Shown piece by piece: positions 52,923 through 63,155 of a DNA stretch of 64,000 nt. Position 1 is the first letter of the stretch. Every line of letters begins with the position of its first letter. Below the pieces are notes generated by a model that saw only the letters and a list, made by a program, of their open reading frames with translations, was not told where the DNA came from and made no database searches. This DNA is from Eurosta solidaginis (lineage: Eukaryota > Arthropoda > Insecta > Diptera > Tephritidae): contig NC_090319.1 of NCBI RefSeq assembly GCF_040869045.1, forward strand, positions 176,674,645 through 176,738,644, in the 5' to 3' direction. A program made the translations under genes and the position numbers.

Positions 52923-53395
52923 TTAGGAGAAGTTAAGGCGCACGTCTTTCAGCAATGAACTCTTAACAAAATCATTTTTTTTTTTCGATTCTTCATAAGT
53001 TGAAGTTAGACGTTGCTGTACCATTCGTTTACGCAAAGAGATAAAATTATCTCGCTCTACAAGTTTCTCATAACTGAAGTTGTAAAACTGACCCTCAAAT
53101 TTCTCTAAGAATCTGTTAAGTGATTTGGATTCTGTGGTAAGCTGCAATAAGTAAGAATAAAATGCAAGCAAAATCGAGTTTTATATTTATAAATTTTACT
53201 TACATCTTCATACTGGCGTTGAAGATCATTCAAAAGTCTTTGAGATCGTATTTTAATATCCATTAAACATGAGTTGACCGCTGCACATGACTCTTTATAT
53301 GTCGGTAATGTATTTTTGTAAGGCACCAAGTACGGTGCCAGGAAGTCAGCTGATTTTTTTGACATATCCAACTTAAAGGACTCCTCGTCAGCAAC
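52923..53395 (-). CDS. Last two exons of a host-like coiled-coil protein
   Basis: On the minus strand an acceptor (CCTTCTAAG, before 53395) opens an exon to 53204 (64 codons, starting VADEESFKLDMSKKSADFLA). The donor is GAT|GTAAGT, and a 62-base intron (53142-53203) ends TTATTGCAG. The last exon (53141-52923, 72 codons plus stop) ends DVRLNFS. Phase is 0 on both sides. The joined reading is highly charged and helical (residues about 15-110) with no cysteine-rich or enzymatic motif, suggesting a coiled-coil structural protein. I do not recognise the family. There is no transposon similarity, no internal stop and good splice sites, so it is the best host gene candidate. Upstream exons are not found. 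Confidence 0.55.
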
Positions 53396-53587
53396 CTTAG
53401 AAGGAACAACAAAAGTATTGTATATTTATAACTAGTTATTAAGCCGCGTATCGATGCAGCCGGAAGACTGTAACTATTAAATATACCCGGCGTGTATTTG
53501 TACACATGGGCATTATAACTTTGATGGGATTACGGATAATTGAGCCGGCTTTTGAGGCCCTTAAATTGAGCGGCCTTAAAATAGATA
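53396..53587. other. Intron-like sequence upstream of the host-like exons
   Basis: AT-rich, bordered by the acceptor at 53396. It leads into a hAT MITE. A 5' exon was looked for up to 54550 on the minus strand and not seen. Confidence 0.35.
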
Positions 53588-53595
53588 CTTTATAT

Positions 53596-54180
53596 CAGGC
53601 ATGCTTAACCAACGAAACGATATCATTTCGTTACGATAATCAACGTTAATAAACGAAACGAAGTCATTTCGTTTCGTTTATTAACGTTAAGATTGTCAAA
53701 TTAACGAAATGATTTCGTTTCGTTTTCTGCCATATCAAAACGAAATCAAATCGTTTATGTTGATTATTAATTTCAAACTATGCTGGCAAAGCTGATTGAT
53801 GGCGGAGTCATTAAAGGTGAAAGCCAAGCTGATTGCAACTTTTCTCATGAATTTTGACAGTACAAACATTTCTCAGAGTATTTTTGACATTACCACAAAC
53901 GAATTACACAAACAAATTACATAGAGTTTGTGTGTGTATGTGCGCTCGTTGTTGCCACCTTACGGCTTCACCATGGCTATAGCATTGCCAGCACAATTCA
54001 AACATAAAGTATCACGTTTTTGTTAACGTTTTTAACGTTAACGAAAGCTTTTCGTTTCGGTTAAAAACGAGATACAATTTATCTTGATAATTTCTTTATC
54101 GATAATATTTCGAAGTGTTTCAACGGAAACGGTGGAAATTTTTTGATAAACGATTAGCTTAACGTTAAGGTGCATCCCTG
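53596..54180. mobile_element. hAT-type MITE
   Basis: Ends CAGGCATGC and, inverted, CAGGGATGC. A perfect 8-base duplication CTTTATAT flanks it (53588-53595, 54181-54188). Interior full of AACGAAACGA and TTAACGTTAA motifs in both orientations near the ends. No coding frame. Confidence 0.85.
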
Positions 54181-54188
54181 CTTTATAT

Positions 54189-54552
54189 GAACCGTTTCAA
54201 CGTATTAGGGAAATCCTTGATATTGTCATAAGAGTATTATGTTTTTATTAGCTCTGTAACCTTGAAGAACTTTTCCGTAGAGCAATCAAAATATATCGGT
54301 TTTTTGAAAAAAGAAACAATTGTGTTTAATTTATAAAACACGGACCTCGAGCCAGCAAAAGAGGATAATTAGAGCATATATATTGTAAATTTGTCATCTT
54401 CAAGACAGGGTTTGTTATTTTTGTAAAAATATATATTAAATTATTTTTTATAGAAAATAAGTTATCTAGAATATATAATATTAGAGATAAAAAATTGAAA
54501 AATATACATTTTATAATAATAATAATTATTTACTCAAATAAAACCAAATATA
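54189..54552. other. No gene recognised
   Basis: AT-rich sequence between the MITE and the Harbinger element; no exon with convincing splice sites on either strand. Confidence 0.35.
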
Positions 54553-55358
54553 CAGGCCTGTTCTGGATTCCGATTCCGATCAATTTATTCGGAATCGAAA
54601 TGGATTGGTGTTCTCAATTTCGATTCCGACCAAAAATTATCGTTTTGAAAAGTATTGCCTCTGAGCAGTCGGAATGAAAATTAATTGGCAGATTAAACAC
54701 AAATGTTGCGATATTTGTCTTTCAAATAATTTTTTTTTAATTCTTCGTTTTATTTGGAAGAGTTATGTGTAGTTTTTTGTTTAAATTTGAGTTAAATATG
54801 CATAATAAATCTTTCTTTAAAAACTTCTATCAAGAAATCTATTAGGCAAAGAAATCGATGCTGATCGAAATGAACTCGACCTGTTTTGAATTCCGATCCA
54901 GCGCATGCGCAGTATTATTCGAAAAACTCATTATTGCCATGTGTAGAGGAAAAATATTCGAGTGCCATATTCGAAGAACATAAAATCTAAGCACTTTTAT
55001 TTTTGGTCCTATGTTTGTTATTCTATTGGCATTATATGAGGAATTATAATAATAATTGTTATTATTTATAATTATTATAAAGTAATTGCTAAAATACATC
55101 AAAGTAATACAATTTTCGAAAATATTTTCGTCCAATGAATTTGTCACTATAAAAAGTACGACTAATGGCAACCCTTATTTACTTCGATCAGCTGATATCT
55201 CTTGCATTGTGTATCATACGAAGTGTGATACAAATAAATATCTTACAAATAATTGGGAAAAACAAGAGATTTTGTAATGTAAGTATTCATTTGGCAGTTT
55301 TACTTTGCTTTAATTTGTTCCAAATATGGATATATATATGTATGTTCATATATTTCAG

Positions 55359-57314
55359 GGGAAAGAAGCGAAACCCAAAGCAGGAAGAAATCTTCTTATC
55401 CTTTATGCAAGGCAACGAAGCCATTGCTAAAGGTTTCACTAAAGGGGACAGGGTGGATGTAGAAGCAAAATGGGGTGAACTAACAAAGTCCCTGAATGCT
55501 GTTGGTCCTCCGTGCAAAGATTTGGCTGGTTGGAAAAAGGTAAGGAAGTTTGTTTGGTTATTCTTTACTTTAGCTCCCAACGGCTAAGACTCAGCAAAAA
55601 ATTTGGGAAAAGGGATGGAAAGACGCGTTTTGACAGTATCAATAATTGGAAGTACATTTTTTTGTTTCTGTGAACATTTATTGGCACCTTTCTGAGTTGG
55701 CTGCATTCGGCCACGATTTAAAAAAAAATAACCCTTAACCGATCCATCACCGGCTACGCGATATTCAGTATTACTTTGCAGAACAGCTTTCGGTAGTAGT
55801 GCAGTTTACAGTACCCACCCTAAAGTTGGGCCAAAATATCAAGTGAGGTGTCAAAAGACGCGTATTAATCTCGAGAACAATAATCCGAAGGCGGAAAAGA
55901 AAAATTTTATCTCTGTAGGGAGATATTTGCAGTTGAAGTTGGCGATTTTAATGTGGTTATTGTTGTGGTTATATCCACAAAAAAAATTGTGCATCACCGT
56001 GGCGGTAGCCACGGTTATACCACACACCCGGACTTGACATGGCGTAGCCCAGGGTTATTTTTTATAAGCGCGGCCGAAGGCCGCCAACGCAGAAAGGTGT
56101 TCTGCGCAAAAATACTATGGATCCCACCCCCGGTTTCGGCGGGACCTGGGGTCTTTTTTCGGTTTTTCGTTAATATCTTTTGAACGGGTAAAAAAAGTTA
56201 ACTTCCGCTTTCGGATTCTTGATGTAGACGTGAATACGCGTCTTCTGATACCTCACTTGGCACTTTTGGCCAAAATTTCGGTGGGTACCGTAAACTGCAC
56301 TATTACCCAGCTTTCTGCACTTTTCGGAACACTCTAAATGTGTGACTACAACAACCAATAAAAATTACGGAGTGTTGAACTTTGATTACAAATATCTCGA
56401 CAGAAATAAAAAATCGCCTTCGGATTATTGATAAGGTCAAACCGCGTATTTTTTGTATAACTCCCCCGGCATTTTTGAACGTGTTTTAGCAGTTGAGTAC
56501 TGTCGCAGAGAATAATCCAAATCTCGATTGCAATTCGCTTATTGTAGTAAAGAATTGTGGAGGTCCACACCAAAAATACACGATTCCAAAAATGTTTAAA
56601 ATTGACTTTTAAATGCCCATCCCTTTCCCTGGCGCCCGCTGCTACTTCTATGCTCAGTTCATTCAAAAAAACTTTTTTCAATTTACTTAAAATTATAAAT
56701 AAGTGAATTGTGCTTTTCTGGTGTGGACCTTCACAGTTACTCTTTGTTTTCTTTTGGTTTTATTTCAACTCTTTTTACAGTCTTGGGTCGATTGGAAGTC
56801 CACTATAAAGAAAAAGTTGTCAGATAACCGGCGCGAAGTGAATTCAACTGGTGGTGGACCATATTCCCAGCAGCCTATTTCACCGACTGAAGAAGCGATT
56901 GCGGTGCTCTGTAGCCTATATAAATCCGTGAATGGTATGGATGGCGTCAGACGCTATGGACCCTCACAAGCTCCAACTACAAGCAGCAACCGGGAAGTCC
57001 CAGGTGACGGCGCTGAAAAGACTGCTGATGAAAGCAGCGACAGCATTGCAGAGTCAACCACAAATAGAGCTGCTACAATTGAGCCACGAAATACATCGCG
57101 TGCACGTCGGCGATCTATTGACACTTTTGAGAAAATGTGCATGGAGCAAAATGCTGCATTTGATCGGATTGCCCGTGCATTCGATGAACTGCTAACATTC
57201 AAGAAAAAAGAATTGGAGATTAAAGAGCAGGAGGAAAAGGAGAGAAAAAGACATAACGAAATATTGGAGGAAATAGAGATGCTGAAGTTGGAAACTTTAC
57301 GAAAATTTTTGTAA
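55359..57314 (+). CDS. Harbinger Myb/SANT-like DNA-binding protein, spliced
   Basis: Coding exons 55359-55539 and 56781-57314 join in phase to 238 aa if the start codon is AT|G split by an upstream intron (donor after 55278, acceptor before 55359). The N-terminal part (KKRNPKQEEIFLSFMQGNE, DVEAKWGELTKSLNAVGPP, then across the splice WKKSWVDWKSTIKKKLS) is a SANT/zeste-like three-helix domain at residues about 3-80. The middle is acidic and Ser-rich. The end (about 190-238) is a charged helix rich in KKELEIKEQEEKERKR, likely a coiled coil. Such proteins are known to bind Harbinger ends and carry the transposase to the nucleus. No lesion is seen in the two exons. Confidence 0.75.
55797..56302. 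mobile_element. R2-family inverted-repeat element in the Myb gene intron
   Basis: About 100 bases at each end are imperfectly inverted: TAGTGCAGTTTACAGTACCC at the left, TAGTGCAGTTTACGGTACCC inverted at the right. The centre has GCGGCCGAAGGCCGCCAACG and CACCGTGGCGGTAGCCACGG. The same design, diverged, occurs at 60-415 and 11388-11735. No coding frame and no clear duplication. It lies inside intron 55540-56780. Confidence 0.7.
56345..56680 (-). repeat. Diverged R2-related stretch in the same intron
   Basis: It contains AAATATCTCGACAGAAATAA, a CTTCGGATTATTGATAAGG block and a CCCGGCATTTTTGAACGTG block reminiscent of R2 and R1. It is too diverged to place ends. Confidence 0.35.
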
Positions 57315-58707
57315 TTGCAATGCTAAACCAATGCTGTGAATATCGATCTCTATATGTACATTAGGGTGTCCCTTATTTCCCAAGTTGTTTATAAGCAGCA
57401 CCCGCAAAATTTTGGTTAAGGCCTCATAAATAATTTAAGAACCAGAAAATTTATTAATTCTTATTATTACTATTAATTTTGTAGAAGTCAATGGATTACA
57501 GGAATTTTTTTTTTAGCAATTTTCGCCTACTTTGGCTTCAGTAAAATTATTTTAATAATTTTTTTATAAATGTATATGTTAGCGAGTGTTAAAAAATTTG
57601 TAAATATTAGTTTACAAATTACACAAAAATTGAAATAATTTTCGGAAAAACTTTTACGTTTGTAGTACTAATCTTGAGTCTATAAAAAAAAATTTTGTAA
57701 AGTTTTTGCAAATTTTGCATAAAGTGTTAACTTTTAATTTACTGTTTGTGTAATATACATATACCCCATTTCATAATCATAAGGTCACTCACGTAGACAT
57801 GTTCCAATTAAATTAATTGCCAGTTAGGAGCCGTTCAAATCTGCGTCCTAAACTTTTTAAATATTCTTTTAAAGAAAAAAATTTCTAAAAATTAAAATAA
57901 ATTTTCGCAGACTTAGGAGTTATATCCCTAGAATCTAGAATTTGATGGAGTTTCGGTTTTTTGATTTGAAGTATTTCAAAAAAATGTCAACGTTTTTCAA
58001 AACTTTTTTCAACTTATTTAAAATTTTTTATTTAAGGCGTATATTTGCAAGGCTCCTAACTTGGAATTAATTTATACAAAAATTAAAATTTAAACGAAAT
58101 GATAAACAAAATAAGAACATTTTAATATGAGTGACCTTATAATTATGAAATTGGGTATATATTTGCATATATTTGAATAGAAAATTAGGAAACATAATTT
58201 TACTGAAGCCAAAGCTGAAGAAAATTGCAGGAAGTTGCCTATACGCAGACTTTGGTTTGGATAGAGATTCGAATCACGAATCAAAAGCATCTTTGAATTG
58301 AACGGAGAATCAAATCACAAGCAAAATTTTTCTTTTATTTGAACAAATTATTAAAGACACGAATAAAACGATTGTCAATTTAACACTTTAATTTGACCAG
58401 CAGTGTACCTGTAAAAACACATGTATATATTTCAGGGACGTTCTTGTTTCAAGAGGAGCCATTAATAATAATACGTAGTTATTGGAATAAAAGTTATAAA
58501 TCACCATTATCAATATAATCAATTTATTTTACCAAAACTAATAAATATGAGAATTTTTTTACAGAGTGGTGGAAAATTATGGGGGGGGGGGGGGGGTGGG
58601 AATATCAGAGGAAAAGGAAGAGGAGTTAGGAATGTCAGAAGCAGAAGACTAAGGAGTGTGTGATGAAAAGTGAGAGGAGGAAGGTGGAGAAAATAGGAAG
58701 AGAAAAC
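57315..58707. other. Convergent spacer of the Harbinger element
   Basis: AT-rich non-coding sequence between the 3' ends of the two Harbinger genes. It includes two runs of related sequence in opposite orientation around 57780 and 58130 (CATAATCATAAGGTCACTC and its inverse). A run of 16 G lies at 58581-58596. Confidence 0.4.
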
Positions 58708-59714
58708 TTAAGACTCTGAGATTGAGGTTTCCGCAAGGAAAGTGCGAGCGACCTCATTCCTCACCTCTGCTCCATCTATAATGACCTGCTCAATTGGTTC
58801 ATGCTCCTCTTCGGTTTCAGCATTTCTCTCTGGAATTTCGTGATTTCTATCATCTTCGTTGCTTGGAACGTTACGTTTGCGGCAAATGTTGTGTAGCGCA
58901 GAACAAACATTGATAATCTGCGCAACAAACTGTGGATCATAGTGCAGAGTTCCTTGCAAGCAACGAAACCGACTTTTCAATAACCCTATAGTACGCTCAA
59001 CCATATTACGGGCTGTAGCATGCTTTTTATTGTATGGTGTCAACATAAAACTTTCCAGGACATAAAACTTTCCAGGGCATAGCCAGAGTCCGCCAAAATC
59101 CAAGAATTTTCGGTACGATTATTGATGTAGAATTGTCTCACGTCACTTTGATTCCAAATGAAAGAATCATGGCACGAACCAGGGTGACTTGCATCTACTG
59201 CTATTATTTCCATATTGTTATTGCAAACCTGTAAGACATTTCATGATTTCTAGCCAAATATTGTAATATTTTATAACATACTATCATAACATTAACGCTG
59301 AAATATCCCTTTCTATTGAAAAAGAGGGACTCGTCCACTGCTGGCTTTATTATTTTCACGTGAGTGCCATCTACACAACCAATGACACCCGGAAAATTAA
59401 ATTGCCTGTAGAAATATTGCTTGGATCGATCCATCTCCACAGCAGACATATTCAATTGAATATTCTCTTCACAAATACAGTTCTCCAATTCCTGGATTGT
59501 ATAGTGTAATATCTTCGAAAAACTACTTCTGCCAACGTTTATGTCCTGATCCTTAGCTACAGCCAGTTGGTATGATCCAGTAGCTAAAAATCGGAGTGTA
59601 GCCGCTAGTTGCGTAGTTGGTGAAATAAGAGGATGTCTTTCTGCCAACTTGTTGCCTATTTTGCCGAGGAGTATTTTAAAAATATCCTTGTTCACGCGGT
59701 ATGACTCCACAAAT
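58708..59714 (-). pseudogene. HARBI1-type DDE transposase, one frameshifting duplication
   Basis: Minus-strand exon 59714-59282 begins after an acceptor (AATTTTTAG) with FVESYRVNKDIFKILL and holds AATLRFLATGSYQ and GVIGCVDGTHVKII (first catalytic Asp). A 53-base intron (59229-59281) follows. The next exon holds IIAVDASHPGSCHDSFIWN (second Asp), LADSGYALES and, after the lesion, ATARNMVERTIGLLKSRFR (catalytic Glu), ending at 58708. The lesion is a perfect 17-base tandem duplication (59043-59076), which shifts the frame. At least one 5' exon lies further upstream and was not found. All three DDE residues are kept. Confidence 0.85.
59043..59076. repeat. 17-bp perfect tandem duplication in the transposase
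   Basis: ACATAAAACTTTCCAGG occurs twice in a row. It is the only clear coding lesion seen in the transposase exons. Confidence 0.9.
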
Positions 59715-60041
59715 CTAAAAATTCCCAATTAGTACTTGAGCTTATACACTATCTTGAGAAATTTTGAATGGTACATTGGATAACTAGAGTTATTCTCGAG
59801 TCGACGAAAACGTTACAGAATTATACTAGTGATCGGCATGGGGATATCAAATTCAATTCCCGGTATAATTATATTAGAAAAGTAGATTAAAATTCAGTCT
59901 GATACTAGCCCTTAAATTATAATTTCGGAACGCCATACCTCTATCAACTTTAAGAAAAGTGACTGCAGTGGCTTCACCGAATTTACGGATAACGTCTTTG
60001 CTAATCTACCCAATTTATGTTGCGCAATAAAATTAACCAAA

Positions 60042-61208
60042 ATGGCTAGGCGGCGAGACGCCTTCAATTTTGTCGCCGCACTTCAAAATATTTTAGAATT
60101 TTGCTTAAAAGATAATAATTATTTTATATGCAATAACAAAGTATATTCACAATCCTTCGGAATGCCTATGGGTAACCCCCTTTCCCCCACGATCGCAGAC
60201 ATTATAATGGACGATCTTCTAACTAATACATACTCGGAGCTCAGAAAACATCACAAGAGCATTAAATTCTTGGTGAAGTATGTGGACGATATACTTGCCA
60301 TTATCAAAAGAAACGACGCAAATTCAATACTAAACACACTAAACCAATACCACGGCAGACTTCAATTCACTATGGAAATGGAAGAAAACAACAGCATTCC
60401 TTTCCTAGATGCACGCATACATAAAGTTCATAAAGGCCTCATATTTGATTGGTACTCCAAACCATCAGCTTCTGGGCGCCTAATAAATTTCCTATCAGCG
60501 CAACCACGAAAATACAAAATTAATACTACCAAAACTTTTATAAACAAAGTTTTGACAATAAGCCATAGCCAATTTCATGACGCTGATATACATAAAATAA
60601 GAATGACGCTGAAAAGAAATAATTACCCAACCCACCTCATATCGGACCTAATACAATACAAATTACATGAAATGCAACAGACCCCAAATCAATCACCAAC
60701 AACAACCAATAAAGAAACAAAGCAATACCATATTGTCACTCACATTCCCAGGCTAACAGAAAATCTAGCACAAGACATAATTAAACAGCAAAATATCACA
60801 ATAGCCTACCGATCTAACCACACGTTATCAAGATGCTTCACAAAAACAAAAACTCCACTCAACATAGAACAACAAAACAACGTGGTTTATAAAATAGAAT
60901 GCAAAGGAAACAACGATGAAAATTGCAATAAAATTTACATAGGCACAACTAAGCGCGCATTGGGTACGCGAATAGCCGAACATGAAGCTGATATTAGGAA
61001 GCAAAAACAAAACACAGCTCTCTCGCAACACGCAACAACACACAAGCATATGATTGATTTTGCAAACACGAAAATTATAGACAAGGAAGCCAAAGAAAAA
61101 ACACGATACACATTAGAGAGCTTACGGATTTTGCAAAACAGAGATAAAACGATGAACAAGAAAGAGGACACAGACGGTATCGCGGCTAGCTACCTATTAT
61201 GCTTATGA
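60042..61208 (+). CDS. Penelope RT (C-terminal palm) with GIY-YIG endonuclease
   Basis: Open frame of 388 aa. RT motifs: NNKVYSQSFGMPMGNPLSP at residues about 28-46, FLVKYVDDILAI with catalytic YVDD (60279-60290), then FLDARIHKV. The second half (about 270-360) is a GIY-YIG nuclease: VVYKIECKGN, KIYIGTTKRALGTRIAEHEA with the catalytic Arg, then a conserved HKHMIDF block. Full Penelope proteins are about twice as long, so the N-terminal half of RT is missing. The visible part has no stop and no altered catalytic residue. Confidence 0.85.
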   Translation: MARRRDAFNFVAALQNILEFCLKDNNYFICNNKVYSQSFGMPMGNPLSPTIADIIMDDLLTNTYSELRKHHKSIKFLVKYVDDILAIIKRNDANSILNTLNQYHGRLQFTMEMEENNSIPFLDARIHKVHKGLIFDWYSKPSASGRLINFLSAQPRKYKINTTKTFINKVLTISHSQFHDADIHKIRMTLKRNNYPTHLISDLIQYKLHEMQQTPNQSPTTTNKETKQYHIVTHIPRLTENLAQDIIKQQNITIAYRSNHTLSRCFTKTKTPLNIEQQNNVVYKIECKGNNDENCNKIYIGTTKRALGTRIAEHEADIRKQKQNTALSQHATTHKHMIDFANTKIIDKEAKEKTRYTLESLRILQNRDKTMNKKEDTDGIAASYLLCL

Positions 61209-61460
61209 GCTTTAATATTATTTAGTTAACTTTAGTATGACAAGTGTACCACATTAGATGGTATCGTTTTTAATTGTAAAATCAGTTTTTTAGTTTAATG
61301 ACAACAATCAATGTCTAAATTCGTATTTTAGCTTCAATGTTTAAATACCAATGTAAGTGAATGTTTTCAATTTATTGGTGTATGAAACTATGTTCTTCTA
61401 GAGATTATTTTAAATCATTAACTGTTGTTGTTTGGTATGTTTTATTGTTAAAAATATAGA

Positions 61461-61512
61461 TCCGCCCCTGAAGATGCCAAGGAAAGTTGGCGAAACGTTG
61501 GGCCGTAAGGTG
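61461..61512 (+). ncRNA. Hammerhead-ribozyme-like motif in the Penelope 3' region
   Basis: CTGAAGA (61468-61474) fits the CUGANGA core. GCCAA (61476-61480) and TTGGC (61487-61491) form helix II with a GGAAAG loop. GAAA (61492-61495) is the second core box. ACG/CGT (61495-61497, 61504-61506) can form a short helix III, followed by A at the expected cleavage site (GTA). CGCC upstream can pair with GGTG downstream as helix I. One extra T (61475) lies between core and helix II. Penelope-like elements are known to carry hammerhead motifs. Confidence 0.5.
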
Positions 61513-61769
61513 AAATAACTCGTTTTATTTGCACTCAACTCATTTAGATCGAACGAGCTTAAAAATACACAAAAAATTTTATGATATTTAAACCAAAACA
61601 CATAAACAAAAACAGCTGATTAAACTGGTTATCGAGTCGGAATGAAAACGATTCGAAATCGACTTCGAATCAGTTTTTTACAATCGGAATTGAGAACACC
61701 AAATAGAAAACGAGTCGAAATCAATGTCGTTTTACTTTTCATTCCGAGTCGGAATTCAGAACACGCCTG

Positions 61770-62087
61770 ATAATATTAAAAACTTTCAGTCTATGGAAAA
61801 AGCATCCATGAATTCTAATAAAAAAAATAGCTTAAAGGAAAACTTATAACAGCTGCTACAAAAATCCTTGTCTAATGAGATAACTGACGGTAGCAAAAGA
61901 ATAAAAACAACAAAAAGAAGAAAATAAGTTATAAATAGAAACTTTCAAATTATGTGTTTGGCTTGATGCGCTAAAACGTCAAGCTTTCAATGTGTGGATC
62001 GCTGACGATAAACCGTCATAGGTTTTGAAATAGTCGGCTACATGGTCTGTGAACTTTGTTTTTTCTAAATTACTCATTTTCTATGTT
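61770..62087. other. No gene recognised
   Basis: AT-rich sequence right of the Harbinger element. A Lys-rich short frame is visible on the plus strand but nothing supports coding. Confidence 0.3.
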
Positions 62088-62190
62088 TAATAGGTTAGGT
62101 TAGGTTGAACGGGCCCGTCTATGAGAACCTCACATAGACTGAATGAGTCCGTAGTGTTACCAAAATTTTGTTTAACGATCAAACTTAAAA
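62088..62190 (-). repeat. LINE-A 3' end fragment
   Basis: On the minus strand GGTAACACTACGGAC-CATTCAGTCTATGTGAGG leads to GTTCAACCTAACCTAACCTA, as at 36290-36358. The match upstream of about 62190 is lost. Confidence 0.55.
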
Positions 62191-62734
62191 TCTCTATCAG
62201 AAACCATAACCTTAGTTATAAAATAAGTTCGTTCTCTTGGCAAATACTAGAATATTTCTATGATATGTGCGACTTGCTACATTTGGATATGACAGTATCA
62301 CTCCTAATAGATGGTGCCTTAGCCTGGCAAGCTACCTCAGCTGCACTTCCTACATCTGATATCACTGACCAAGCTAATTGAAGGGTATGTGATGCCAGAT
62401 GGCGTGTCTAGTCAGAATACCCTGTGAGAACGAGTTAACATGTCACAAATGCAACAAACATAGATACAGGCTAGCAGTGAAACTAATGTCGCTAACATAC
62501 GCTGCATCATCAATCACATATATTGTCACCAGCTGCAAGTAACAGAGCGAGAAAAAAGTGAGGAATACTGAAATTACATCCCTGCAAAAAATACGATTAG
62601 TCTACGATGACTCCGGGATGAGTCGAAAAGGAATATGCGACTATATCGAGTTCTAATTTCTTCATATGGTTTGGGGTGATCCCTTTTGTTTGAGCATGTC
62701 CTATGGAGAGACCAATTGTACCTGTTTATGTCTG
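62191..62734. other. No gene recognised
   Basis: It may hold diverged LINE sequence on the minus strand but no motif is clear enough to call. Confidence 0.25.
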
Positions 62735-62895
62735 AACGGGTATTGTCGGACTGGTCCTCTTTATACCATTACGGGTACTGTCGAAAAGTTCCTTTTTGTA
62801 ATGTTCAACACTATCTCTTTGTAGCCTTTTGGGTACTGTTCGGTACGCCCTCTTTGTACCCCTACGGGTACTATTGGACATATCCTCTTTGTTCT
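62735..62895 (+). repeat. Imperfect tandem repeat
   Basis: Three to four diverged units of about 45 bases share CGGGTACTGTCGG-type starts and CCTCTTTGTACC-type ends. The 70-aa frame 62686-62898 follows from the repeat and is not supported as a gene. Confidence 0.4.
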
Positions 62896-63155
62896 TAGGG
62901 ATTTTTATAATTTTTTAAACTCTAATACAATATTCTAAATTTTTTTTCGTATTAGTGTTGTAGAATAATATAAACAAACCAAATATTACGATAATGGAAC
63001 ATATGATCCTAATATTTTAGATTCGGTATGGAGCTCAGCATTTTTCTTAAATAATTCTATTCACTCATATTTAATCTTTTTATTTTATTAATTTCGTTGC
63101 TGTTTATTTTTTTCAATTGGCTACATAAATTTCAAACTGGCTGATGCAAATATAC

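Larger units (their letters stand above)
60000..61612 (+). mobile_element. Penelope-like element, 5'-truncated
   Basis: It is defined by the RT/GIY-YIG frame (60042-61208) and a 3' region with a hammerhead-like motif. The left boundary is uncertain: the RT lacks its N-terminal half. The right boundary is placed before Harbinger subterminal sequence (GAGTCGGAATG near 61635). It lies within the Harbinger element, so it is younger than that insertion. Confidence 0.7.
54553..61769. mobile_element. Two-gene PIF/Harbinger element with nested Penelope element
   Basis: Left end CAGGCCTGTTCTGGATTCCG, right end inverted CAGGCGTGTTCTGAATTCCG; subterminal parts share GGTGTTCTCAATT. ATA flanks it (54550-54552, 61770-61772), a 3-base duplication. 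Inside are a Myb/SANT-like gene (plus) and a DDE transposase gene (minus) in convergent order, the classic two-protein set of Harbinger elements. A Penelope-like element occupies the right part. The coding sequences are far better kept than in R1. Confidence 0.85.

Noticed and set aside
55165..55358. Upstream extension of the Harbinger Myb frame to an ATG at 55165
   Set aside because: The extension is hydrophobic, unlike any SANT-type N terminus, and a strong acceptor at 55358 shows it is intron.
57750..58150. A nested element in the Harbinger spacer suggested by inverted CATAATCATAAGGTCACTC
   Set aside because: The inverted match is short and no terminal repeats or duplications could be found around it.
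59715..59728. The ATG at 59728 as the transposase start
   Set aside because: It lies in a probable intron ending AATTTTTAG; family similarity begins at the acceptor, so a 5' exon must exist.
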